From assembly GCA_030141605.1 (NCBI GenBank), contig JAQGDQ010000246.1, positions 62,001 to 126,000 of the forward strand: 64,000 nt of DNA, in the 5' to 3' direction. The notes under the pieces were generated by a model, which had not been told where the DNA came from, made no database searches, and was given only the letters and a program-made list of their open reading frames with translations. This document shows positions 48,501 through 51,145 of this stretch, in pieces; the stretch's first letter is position 1; each line of letters begins with the position of its first letter. The position numbers and the translations under genes were made by a program. The DNA is from Tubiluchus corallicola. Lineage: Eukaryota > Priapulida > Priapulimorpha > Priapulimorphida > Tubiluchidae.

Positions 48501-49085
48501 TTTGGGTGGTGCAGATAATGTGAGGTGGATGCCTGGGTGGTACAGCTAATGTAATGTGGATGCCTGGGTTTTTGTGGTGTGAGAGGCATAGGGTGATGTG
48601 GGTGGTGTGGTATGGTGGATGTGGTGTGCTGTGCTATAAATGGGTGTGTGGCTGTTGTGGAGAAGGTGATGAGGTATGGGTGGTGTAGAATATTGGGGGT
48701 TTATGCACAAAATTGTTTTGCGAGATTTGGCTAATTATTAGAGAATTCCTTCGCATCTAACTGCAAAACTTGATTAAATATAACCTTAAAGCAAAATCAC
48801 ATTGACAAACTCAATAATGAGGAATTTTATACTTTTTATACTTTTCTATGAATGCTTAACTTACATTAATTTGTCTAGTTTAAATATATTAAATAATGTA
48901 CTCACTTCTGACGCACGTTCGCATGCACTCAGCTTCATCCGGAAAATTATTCTCATTTCCAAGGCAACCACCATAATCAAATATGTGACACAATTCTGTA
49001 CTGGAGTTATACCACCAGCGCTTAAAGTTTTGTCTACAAGGACCGCTGTCTGCTTCTTGTAGGCACATGGGATTAACTATCAGAT
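1742..49085 (-). CDS. Gene B: giant modular membrane-anchored protease-inhibitor-like protein (59 exons, visible part)
   Basis: Joining 59 hand-placed exons gives one uninterrupted frame of about 5,300 residues. It contains 34 lustrin-type domains, 35 WAP, 12 Kunitz, 3 thyroglobulin type-1, 4 unnamed 8-Cys modules, Thr-rich linkers, a SEA-like module, one transmembrane helix and a 31-residue tail. Kunitz and WAP domains are known serine-protease inhibitors, Tg1 domains often inhibit cysteine proteases, and lustrin-type domains occur in biomineral and matrix proteins. A surface-tethered, multi-headed inhibitor or matrix scaffold is inferred, not shown. Nearly all introns are phase 1; only the split Tg1 and the SEA/TM region use phases 2 and 0. 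The signal peptide and true start are not seen; they lie upstream of exon B1 or in gene A. Lustrin A, papilin and other multi-WAP/Kunitz proteins share parts, but I know no named protein with this whole order. Confidence 0.75.
2225..2437 (-). CDS. Exon B58: stalk and transmembrane helix
   Basis: The final strand of the SEA-like module and a Ser/Arg-rich stalk ([18 protein letters not shown]) lead into about 24 hydrophobic residues ([20 protein letters not shown] then ICCV). A juxtamembrane Cys pair could be palmitoylated. The acceptor TTCTTGATAG was chosen because the next AG, seven bases further in, shifts frame into an early stop. Confidence 0.82.
2882..2962 (-). CDS. Exon B57: core strand of the SEA-like module
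   Basis: [14 protein letters not shown] resembles the G-S-[VI]-x-V turn that self-cleaves in SEA domains; an NGT glycosylation sequon follows. Phase 0 on both sides; donor GTATAC is weak. Confidence 0.72.
3516..3579 (-). CDS. Exon B56: middle of the SEA-like module
   Basis: A 64-base exon finishing the first helix and entering the next strand ([20 protein letters not shown]). Lengths and phases fit exactly between B55 and B57. Confidence 0.75.
3958..4045 (-). CDS. Exon B55: first part of the SEA-like module
   Basis: Has [20 protein letters not shown], a beta strand then helix, with no cysteines. Phase 1 in, phase 2 out (GTGAGT). Confidence 0.75.
4592..4768 (-). CDS. Exon B54: thyroglobulin type-1 domain
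   Basis: [17 protein letters not shown], then [20 protein letters not shown] and TPNC: a complete Tg1 with its CWCV core. It is the last disulfide-rich module before the SEA-like region. Confidence 0.88.
4894..5061 (-). CDS. Exon B53: unnamed 8-Cys module, copy 4
   Basis: [20 protein letters not shown], then [17 protein letters not shown]. It matches the cysteine order of B6, B10 and B12. Donor GTAAAT. Confidence 0.75.
5890..6057 (-). CDS. Exon B52: Kunitz domain
   Basis: [20 protein letters not shown], then [12 protein letters not shown]1 Thr. Donor GTACGT. Confidence 0.87.
6546..6722 (-). CDS. Exon B51: Kunitz domain
   Basis: [20 protein letters not shown], then [12 protein letters not shown]1 Lys. 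Acceptor TTTTTAAG without a C before AG, the same as for B50. Confidence 0.86.
7492..7653 (-). CDS. Exon B50: Kunitz domain
   Basis: [20 protein letters not shown], then [12 protein letters not shown]1 Lys, the classical trypsin-inhibitor residue. Found by direct translation; it has no start codon of its own. Confidence 0.87.
8050..8286 (-). CDS. Exon B49: acidic/Pro spacer + Kunitz domain
   Basis: A leading acidic and Pro-rich spacer ([19 protein letters not shown]) precedes [21 protein letters not shown]1 is Asp, which would not suit trypsin-like targets. Confidence 0.86.
8576..9381. mobile_element. hAT-like DNA transposon remnant
   Basis: The ends are imperfect inverted repeats: GGGTGAGCA at the left, TGCTCACTC at the right, each followed inward by TTCGA/TCGAAT-rich sequence. 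The minus strand at about 8,870-8,980 encodes [18 protein letters not shown], which looks like a decayed BED zinc finger of hAT transposases. No clear 8-bp target duplication. Lies in the intron between B48 and B49. Confidence 0.5.
9670..9753 (-). CDS. Exon B48: Thr-rich linker exon
   Basis: An 84-base phase 1-1 exon with no cysteine: [18 protein letters not shown] then ISIVTPETR. It separates the two Kunitz groups. Good acceptor (TTGTTAG) and donor GTAACA. Confidence 0.65.
10036..10218 (-). CDS. Exon B47: Kunitz domain with shifted second cysteine
   Basis: [20 protein letters not shown], then [11 protein letters not shown]. It shares the shifted Cys2 and the PAWHY motif with B46, so the two arose from one duplication. 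Confidence 0.84.
10536..10721 (-). CDS. Exon B46: Kunitz domain with shifted second cysteine
   Basis: [20 protein letters not shown], then [11 protein letters not shown]. Cys2 lies one residue earlier than in BPTI and the next loop is one longer, so the reactive-site geometry differs. P1 would be Arg. Donor GTGGGT is unusual. Confidence 0.83.
10845..11020. repeat. Degenerate GGAT/GATGAA-type minisatellite
   Basis: Imperfect repeats of TGGATGGATG, AACGAATTGATGG and ATAAATTAACA in the intron between B45 and B46. Confidence 0.55.
11178..11618 (-). CDS. Exon B45: lustrin + Thr-rich linker + Kunitz
   Basis: The usual lustrin domain is followed by about 30 residues rich in Thr ([19 protein letters not shown]), a probable O-glycosylated spacer, and then Kunitz [21 protein letters not shown]1 Arg. 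Longest of the lustrin-Kunitz exons at 441 bases. Confidence 0.9.
11825..12160 (-). CDS. Exon B44: lustrin + WAP
   Basis: Has [20 protein letters not shown] and [20 protein letters not shown]. Last lustrin-WAP exon before the Kunitz section. Confidence 0.9.
12405..12740 (-). CDS. Exon B43: lustrin + WAP
   Basis: Has [18 protein letters not shown] and [14 protein letters not shown]. Its introns share short stretches with those around B42 and B44. Confidence 0.89.
13041..13376 (-). CDS. Exon B42: lustrin + WAP
   Basis: Has [40 protein letters not shown] and CVDPVLES. The C-terminal half resembles B38. Confidence 0.89.
13674..14009 (-). CDS. Exon B41: lustrin + WAP
   Basis: Has [15 protein letters not shown] and [20 protein letters not shown]. 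First of four related YFCPPNFEQ exons spaced by about 420-640 bp. Confidence 0.9.
14362..14560. repeat. Dispersed repeat, copy 1
   Basis: TATAGACTCACTT…GACCCAATTAACCGA…ACTATGAGTCA…GCTTTAAATG closely matches 59,487-59,640. It resembles the terminal part of a non-autonomous DNA transposon; the class is not certain. In the B40-B41 intron. Confidence 0.45.
14561..15460. other. Intron sequence between B40 and B41, no gene seen
   Basis: AT-rich non-coding DNA after the dispersed repeat. No exon or RNA gene recognised. Confidence 0.35.
15466..15545. repeat. TAA/TGA microsatellite
   Basis: GATAATGATACTGATAACGA leads into a pure run of about a dozen TAA units, then ACAATA-type repeats. Confidence 0.8.
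15678..16025 (-). CDS. Exon B40: lustrin + Kunitz
   Basis: [18 protein letters not shown], then [21 protein letters not shown]1 Arg, with [10 protein letters not shown] as in B32. Donor GTAAAA is weak but in phase. Confidence 0.89.
16300..17330. repeat. Probable dispersed repeat in the B39-B40 intron
   Basis: Base composition is richer in GC than nearby introns. Loosely similar segments recur inside it (CTCCAGATACCTGTCCCACAAGTTT and CTCAGGTGTCTGCCCTGCAA types near 16,680 and 16,970, a weaker one near 17,110). No open reading frame of note. Confidence 0.35.
17426..17761 (-). CDS. Exon B39: lustrin + WAP
   Basis: Has [33 protein letters not shown] and [14 protein letters not shown]. No close twin in the window. 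Confidence 0.88.
17762..18309. other. Intron between B38 and B39, no gene seen
   Basis: AT-rich non-coding sequence. Nothing recognised. Confidence 0.35.
18310..18645 (-). CDS. Exon B38: lustrin + WAP
   Basis: Has [27 protein letters not shown] and [20 protein letters not shown]. Belongs to the [10 protein letters not shown] subtype. Donor GTATGT. Confidence 0.89.
18646..20159. other. Intron between B37 and B38
   Basis: No exon seen. It contains the inverted repeat at 19,585-19,683 and some GC-richer sequence near 18,950-19,260 that may be a transposon relic. Confidence 0.35.
19585..19683. repeat. Inverted repeat with a short loop
   Basis: Arms CATTTTAAATGATCTCT (19,592-19,608) and AGAGATCATTTAAAATG (19,660-19,676) are perfect complements and extend a few bases with mismatches. 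It could be a small MITE or a hairpin. Confidence 0.6.
20160..20495 (-). CDS. Exon B37: lustrin + WAP
   Basis: [37 protein letters not shown] and [15 protein letters not shown] divergent single copy between long introns. Confidence 0.87.
20496..21429. other. Intron between B36 and B37, no gene seen
   Basis: AT-rich non-coding sequence; nothing recognised. Confidence 0.35.
21430..21777 (-). CDS. Exon B36: lustrin + Kunitz
   Basis: Has [21 protein letters not shown]1 Arg, with the normal [11 protein letters not shown]. More diverged from B32 and B40 than those are from each other. Confidence 0.9.
21905..22240 (-). CDS. Exon B35: lustrin + WAP
   Basis: The front matches B28 ([27 protein letters not shown]). 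The WAP is more diverged ([20 protein letters not shown]). Open in frame throughout although the front half lacks any start-like codon. Confidence 0.89.
22452..22787 (-). CDS. Exon B34: lustrin + WAP
   Basis: [35 protein letters not shown] and [12 protein letters not shown]. It is the same type as B22/B24/B27, and the intron after it also matches theirs, so this pair is an outlying copy of the array block. Confidence 0.9.
22788..23595. other. Intron between B33 and B34, no gene seen
   Basis: Several short open frames here have no module-like features. Confidence 0.35.
23596..23931 (-). CDS. Exon B33: lustrin + WAP, SKEDY subtype
   Basis: Starts [27 protein letters not shown] linker and [15 protein letters not shown]. 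The most diverged front of the SKEDY group. Confidence 0.87.
23932..24873. other. Intron between B32 and B33, no gene seen
   Basis: AT-rich non-coding sequence; nothing recognised. Confidence 0.35.
24874..25221 (-). CDS. Exon B32: lustrin + Kunitz
   Basis: The lustrin half matches the series ([15 protein letters not shown]), but a Kunitz replaces the [24 protein letters not shown]1 Arg. It has the unusual [10 protein letters not shown]. Very close to B40, 9 kb away. Confidence 0.9.
25222..25823. other. Intron between B31 and B32, no gene seen
   Basis: AT-rich non-coding sequence; nothing recognised. Confidence 0.35.
25824..26159 (-). CDS. Exon B31: lustrin + WAP
   Basis: Begins [10 protein letters not shown] instead of IQPLNPC. 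The WAP half has LNLLFFC and [11 protein letters not shown], close to the 29-35 kb copies. Confidence 0.88.
26343..26681 (-). CDS. Exon B30: lustrin + WAP, SKEDY subtype
   Basis: Has [25 protein letters not shown] and [16 protein letters not shown] Glu replaces Gly in the otherwise constant APGAC. Confidence 0.88.
26855..27840 (+). mobile_element. Penelope-like retroelement fossil (RT + GIY-YIG), antisense in an intron
   Basis: Three collinear plus-strand relics survive. First, reverse transcriptase: [15 protein letters not shown] and [12 protein letters not shown] (from a YxDD-type motif), then DQFLVHLN. Second, in another frame near 27,599-27,645, [17 protein letters not shown], the YIG core of a GIY-YIG nuclease. 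Third, at 27,736-27,840, [18 protein letters not shown] and a PH-stop-FKQ ending, the usual C-terminal motif of these elements. Stops and frameshifts show it is dead. It occupies the intron between B29 and B30. Confidence 0.72.
27462..27486. repeat. Poly-T tract
   Basis: An uninterrupted run of about 20 T inside the Penelope-like fossil, possibly a later insertion. Confidence 0.7.
28447..28782 (-). CDS. Exon B29: lustrin + WAP
   Basis: Has [15 protein letters not shown] and VMAENLVC, then [14 protein letters not shown]. Its upstream intron matches that of B22/B24/B27, while its downstream intron holds the Penelope-like fossil. Confidence 0.9.
29133..29468 (-). CDS. Exon B28: lustrin + WAP
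   Basis: Has [23 protein letters not shown] and [14 protein letters not shown]. Parent-like type for the front of hybrid exon B23. Confidence 0.9.
29692..30027 (-). CDS. Exon B27: lustrin + WAP
   Basis: Same type as B22 and B24 but with [13 protein letters not shown]. The upstream intron is shared nearly base for base with B22, B24 and B29. Confidence 0.9.
30377..30712 (-). CDS. Exon B26: lustrin + WAP
   Basis: [20 protein letters not shown] and VMAENLVC, as B21. Acceptor uses TTTTTTAG rather than the TTTCAG of most copies. Confidence 0.9.
31061..31396 (-). CDS. Exon B25: lustrin + WAP
   Basis: Has [13 protein letters not shown] and CRFGMKCC, ending [11 protein letters not shown]. Twin of B20. 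Donor GTGAGC. Confidence 0.9.
31620..31955 (-). CDS. Exon B24: lustrin + WAP
   Basis: Same type as B22 and B27. Together with B25 it forms a block equivalent to B27 + B28. Confidence 0.9.
32308..32643 (-). CDS. Exon B23: hybrid lustrin + WAP exon
   Basis: The lustrin half is of the B28 type ([24 protein letters not shown]). The WAP half is of the B21/B26 type ([26 protein letters not shown]). The switch falls between 32,474 and 32,484. It also has CHHG instead of CRHG. Confidence 0.9.
32867..33202 (-). CDS. Exon B22: lustrin + WAP
   Basis: Has [30 protein letters not shown] and [12 protein letters not shown]. Near-identical to B24 and B27; B34 is an older relative. Confidence 0.9.
33553..33888 (-). 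CDS. Exon B21: lustrin + WAP
   Basis: [20 protein letters not shown], with VMAENLVC and [13 protein letters not shown] in the second half. Near-identical twin of B26. Confidence 0.9.
34238..34573 (-). CDS. Exon B20: lustrin + WAP
   Basis: Has [15 protein letters not shown] and [13 protein letters not shown]. Almost the same as B25, 3,177 bp away, as are the introns. Confidence 0.9.
34805..35140 (-). CDS. Exon B19: lustrin + WAP, mosaic of neighbouring types
   Basis: Has [27 protein letters not shown] and [13 protein letters not shown], but ends [13 protein letters not shown] as in B22 and B24. It sits where the third repeat of the B22/B24 type would be expected. Confidence 0.88.
35141..36304. 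other. Intron between B18 and B19, no gene seen
   Basis: AT-rich non-coding sequence. No exon or repeat recognised apart from short TA runs near 35,910-35,940. Confidence 0.35.
36305..36643 (-). CDS. Exon B18: lustrin + WAP, SKEDY subtype
   Basis: Has [10 protein letters not shown] and [17 protein letters not shown], with [15 protein letters not shown] in the WAP. Its 5' neighbour intron carries the GC-rich repeat. Confidence 0.88.
36850..37400 (-). repeat. GC-rich dispersed repeat, copy 1
   Basis: A sharp GC-rich island in AT-rich intron DNA, with GGGCCCACCGGGAGGAGGGG and TTTTTTCGAAATTTTGACC on the minus strand. The segment at 36,960-37,110 (read on the minus strand) matches the plus strand at about 47,815-47,935. 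It looks like a transposon inserted between B17 and B18. Confidence 0.55.
37424..37448. repeat. TA dinucleotide run
   Basis: Short (TA)n tract at the edge of the GC-rich island. Confidence 0.7.
37644..37982 (-). CDS. Exon B17: lustrin + WAP, SKEDY subtype
   Basis: The linker reads [17 protein letters not shown], and the Cys4-Cys5 loop of the WAP is one residue longer (TSPGMK). This subtype recurs at B18, B30 and B33. Confidence 0.88.
38275..38607 (-). CDS. Exon B16: lustrin + WAP
   Basis: Has [11 protein letters not shown] and a short inter-domain linker (VKDKLSC). The WAP has [20 protein letters not shown]. Donor GTATGT after GAGTCAA. Confidence 0.87.
38886..39218 (-). CDS. Exon B15: lustrin + WAP
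   Basis: [19 protein letters not shown], one residue shorter in that loop. The WAP is of the [12 protein letters not shown] type with [10 protein letters not shown], shared with B38 and B41-B44 far downstream. Confidence 0.88.
39361..39717 (-). CDS. Exon B14: lustrin + WAP (most divergent of the series)
   Basis: [17 protein letters not shown] opens the lustrin part, which ends DAPSVCCP. The linker to the WAP is longer than elsewhere ([12 protein letters not shown]), and the WAP carries KCCSAPPPC. It stands first in the array. Confidence 0.85.
40244..40426 (-). CDS. Exon B13: single WAP domain
   Basis: [17 protein letters not shown], then [24 protein letters not shown] like those of the lustrin-WAP series but without a lustrin domain. 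It may be the ancestor or a shortened member. Confidence 0.82.
40541..40723 (-). CDS. Exon B12: unnamed 8-Cys module, copy 3
   Basis: [35 protein letters not shown]. It carries the clearest CP-x2-PTATC and VVDC signatures of the module. Confidence 0.77.
41278..41442 (-). CDS. Exon B11: atypical Kunitz domain
   Basis: [19 protein letters not shown] with P1 Leu. The loop between Cys2 and Cys3 is one residue shorter than in BPTI, and the conserved YGGC is replaced by FELC. All six cysteines remain. Confidence 0.78.
41861..42016 (-). CDS. Exon B10: unnamed 8-Cys module, copy 2
   Basis: [27 protein letters not shown] and a final LANC. Same cysteine order as B6 and B12. Donor GTAACA. Confidence 0.75.
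42450..42635 (-). CDS. Exon B9: thyroglobulin type-1 domain
   Basis: [18 protein letters not shown] and [12 protein letters not shown] form the Tg1 core. The usual first cysteine is not present on this exon, so it may be a truncated Tg1. An acidic PEEEK stretch follows. Confidence 0.8.
42794..43741 (-). CDS. Exon B8: six tandem WAP domains
   Basis: Six complete WAP four-disulfide cores on one 948-base exon, each with the CC-x-N-G-C-G type ending (for example [11 protein letters not shown]). Linkers such as AKPGTCP and SPGTCP are typical WAP openings. They differ clearly from the WAP of the lustrin-WAP exons, so they form a separate lineage within the gene. Confidence 0.9.
44352..44417 (-). 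CDS. Exon B7: short linker exon
   Basis: A 66-base phase 1-1 exon, [14 protein letters not shown] then LQVADDE, with a single cysteine. Supported only by good splice sites (TGCTTAG, GTAAAT) and phase. Confidence 0.5.
44566..44724 (-). CDS. Exon B6: unnamed 8-Cys module, copy 1
   Basis: [19 protein letters not shown] is followed by C-x3-C and a [13 protein letters not shown] ending. The same eight-cysteine order recurs on exons B10, B12 and B53. I do not recognise a named family. Confidence 0.75.
45165..45361 (-). CDS. Exon B5: C-terminal part of the Tg1 domain
   Basis: Contains [20 protein letters not shown], the QC…CWCV core of Tg1, and a final MPDC. Phase 2 in, phase 1 out; the donor GTTTGA is non-ideal but the frame fits exactly. 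Confidence 0.8.
46058..46259 (-). CDS. Exon B4: rest of a lustrin-like domain and first part of a Tg1 domain
   Basis: [14 protein letters not shown] and AVCCP complete the lustrin-like domain. [18 protein letters not shown] then opens a thyroglobulin type-1 domain. It ends in phase 2 at a GTGAGT donor, an exception among the phase-1 introns. Confidence 0.75.
46501..46626 (-). CDS. Exon B3: Pro-rich linker and start of a lustrin-like domain
   Basis: Encodes [19 protein letters not shown] and then [14 protein letters not shown], which reads as the first Cys and loop of a lustrin-like domain completed by exon B4. Donor GTGCGA is weak but in phase. Confidence 0.65.
46932..47093 (-). CDS. Exon B2: single lustrin domain
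   Basis: [28 protein letters not shown] and VPSVCCP give the six-cysteine lustrin pattern. Acceptor TTGACAG, donor GTGAGT. Confidence 0.85.
47815..47935 (+). repeat. GC-rich dispersed repeat, partial copy 2 (decayed)
   Basis: TTTTTCGAAATTTTACCTGA, GGTCTCGGAGGTGGATTTAT and CCTTTGGAAAGAGAACGAAA align with the minus strand of 37,110-36,960. AT-enriched by decay, in the opposite orientation to copy 1. Confidence 0.45.
48480..48700. repeat. GT/GGTG-rich minisatellite
   Basis: Imperfect repeats of GGTGGTGYAG, AATGTGRGGTGGATGCCTGG and GTGGTGTG. Strongly strand-asymmetric: G/T on the plus strand. Confidence 0.65.
48906..49085 (-). CDS. Exon B1: Kunitz domain
   Basis: [20 protein letters not shown], then [14 protein letters not shown] and two further cysteines. 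P1 Arg. It is internal by its splice sites (acceptor ATTCCAG, phase 1; donor GTGAGT), so at least one upstream exon exists. An in-frame ATG 14 bases upstream of the acceptor does not give a convincing signal peptide. Confidence 0.85.
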
Positions 49086-50308
49086 CTGGAATATTAGTTA
49101 ACATGCACACAATCAATCAGTTAGCCATGCAAACAAGCCATGCAAAGCAAATTATTGTTTCATGAAAGTATAAAATTTTCAAGCCATGCAGGAAAAAGCT
49201 GTTGACACAATTTGACACAATAAATTTTGATTAAGTGGTCTTTAACTACAATCAAGCTGACTGCATCTGTAAATTTCTCACTAACAACAGATGTATCAAC
49301 TTCTCACAATGTTGATCACAAAATTTTAATGTAAATTGTAAATCTTAAACAAATAACTGCCATGCAGAACAAATACAATAGCCCTGCAACAAAAATTTGG
49401 CTCATAACTATTCTTTGCAAAGTGCTATCAATTTTCTTGCATGCAGAGACAGGTTCAACGACACTCACTTTTGTTCAACAAACTAAACATGAATAACGCA
49501 TCAACATCTCAATCAAGCTCATATTCAGAATATGATTGTAAAATGCAAGCAAAGGCTGTAAACACAAAAACTGCCACAACTAATCTTGTAGGGGCTATGG
49601 AACAAAGTACTTGCAGAACATCTAAGAGGTTATTGCAGCCATTGTGTAGAACCAACAAAAAAAGCATGCAAAAACAGTAACTGATGGCAATCGGGAAGAT
49701 GAAAAATTAAAGATAACATATTGGTTTATATTAGCGTCAAAGTCTTGCAAGCCCACAGACAGAACTGAATCATGGAACTGTCTAGCAAACTCAAGGAAAG
49801 AGCTGAATTTGGAAAGCATGCAAACTTCAACAAACAGCACTTTTAAAAATAAATTAAAACAAATTTACGATAAAAGCATTATGTTTATTGCGTGACGCAT
49901 GTACATTCATATATGTATACATACAGAACAGTTAAAGACAACTATGGTGATGCGGTGGAATCTTCATTGCAGAGGAAATTAAAAGCAGAATTAACCTTCC
50001 CTGGATAGTTTAGTTCTTCTATTTTCATGCTCAAAAATATGCTCTTGTAACTTCCACATTTATGTTATAATTATAATCCTTACATCACAGTCTGGAGCCT
50101 CTGCACTGTGCATAACTAAAAATTATATATTCATTGAGTCACAGATAGCACTTTGTATAAGAACAGTCTTCAAGTAATCACATAATAATATAGTGTAACA
50201 CAAATATATTAAAATGTGGCAAACTGCCTATGAATTTGATTTAGAAATTACCTAAGACAGTTTATTGTGTACAACAATAAACTGGTAGTAATATCAACTG
50301 CACCTATA

Positions 50309-50522
50309 CTAGTAGATCTAGTACTAAAAGAAATAAAATAAAAAACTAGAAAACTAGATTATGCTTTAATCTAAGACTTTGGCACAAACTGTAAGACTAT
50401 ATATATAAATTTATATACTAGTAGATCTAGCACTAAAAGAAATAAAATAAAAAAACTAGAAAACTAGATTATACTTTAATCTAAGACTTTGGCACAAACT
50501 GTAAGACTATATATATATATAT
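50309..50522. repeat. Tandem duplication, 109-bp unit
   Basis: CTAGTAGATCTAGTACTAAA and the following about 100 bases recur at 50,418 with a few substitutions. Each copy ends in a TA run, the second expanded to (TA)n at 50,507-50,533. Confidence 0.85.
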
Positions 50523-50654
50523 ATATATATATAGTGTGTGGTTCTACATATGTTTCTATCAGGCATATAATTTTTAGAAATTTAGTTTCAAGATTTATTA
50601 ACCTTTTTGCTCACGGCCTGAGAAAAACTAAAAAAGCTTTTTATAACTGGATAT

Positions 50655-50660
50655 TTTATT
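50655..50660 (-). terminator. Polyadenylation signal AATAAA after exon A15
   Basis: Canonical hexamer (TTTATT on the plus strand) about 112 bases past the TAG. A second copy lies at 50,594-50,599. Confidence 0.45.
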
Positions 50661-50771
50661 ATTTGGCACATAATTATTATTTTTAAGCTAAATAAAAATA
50701 AAACACTTCATACTGAAAAATTACTAAAGCTACTTAAGTCAACTGTGTAATTTCTTCAACTTCGCCAGGAT

Positions 50772-51145
50772 CTAGCGACTTTTGGCACAATAATTCATGC
50801 ATTCTTCATAACTAACGAAGTTGTTATGATTGCCGAGGCAACCACCGTAAGAGAATTCCACACATCTTTGTTCTTGCACATTATAGAAGTGCCGAATATT
50901 ATTTGCGCGGCACGGACCACGATCAGGATCAAGAGTACACACAGCCAGGCGAGGATCTGTAACCTGTTTATGGCAGCGTTGATTACACTCCTCTATGGTT
51001 TCAAAATTGTTCTCATTTCCTCCACACCCACCATAGACAAATCTTTCACAGGTTCTTGTCTGTGAATTGTAATAGAATCGTGGAAAGTATGCACGGCAGT
51101 GACCAGTTTCTGAAGGGAGTTGACATATATCTCCTTTGTTGGAAC
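50772..51145 (-). CDS. Exon A15: two Kunitz domains, ends in TAG
   Basis: Two complete Kunitz domains, [20 protein letters not shown] and [20 protein letters not shown], both with P1 Arg, joined by a short linker. The frame closes NYCAKSR-TAG three residues after the last cysteine. A phase-1 GT exists just before the stop (AAAA/GTCGCT) but is a poor donor. The exon is read as a 3'-terminal exon. Confidence 0.8.

Larger units (their letters stand above)
47094..48905. other. Intron between B1 and B2
   Basis: Holds the second copy of the GC-rich repeat family and the GT-rich minisatellite; no exon seen. Confidence 0.35.
49086..50771. other. Interval between gene A stop and exon B1
   Basis: This should hold gene A's 3' UTR and, if gene B is separate, its promoter and signal-peptide exon. 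I searched the minus strand for ATG + hydrophobic run + donor and found no convincing candidate. Confidence 0.4.

Noticed and set aside
49622-49840. Minus-strand 72-codon frame as a signal-peptide exon for gene B
   Set aside because: It starts from a non-ATG codon, has charged residues in the hydrophobic part and no phase-1 donor.
50772-50784. Splice donor AAAA/GTCGCT just before the TAG of exon A15
   Set aside because: It is in phase 1 but far from the GTRAGT consensus used elsewhere; a terminal exon is simpler. RNA data could overturn this.
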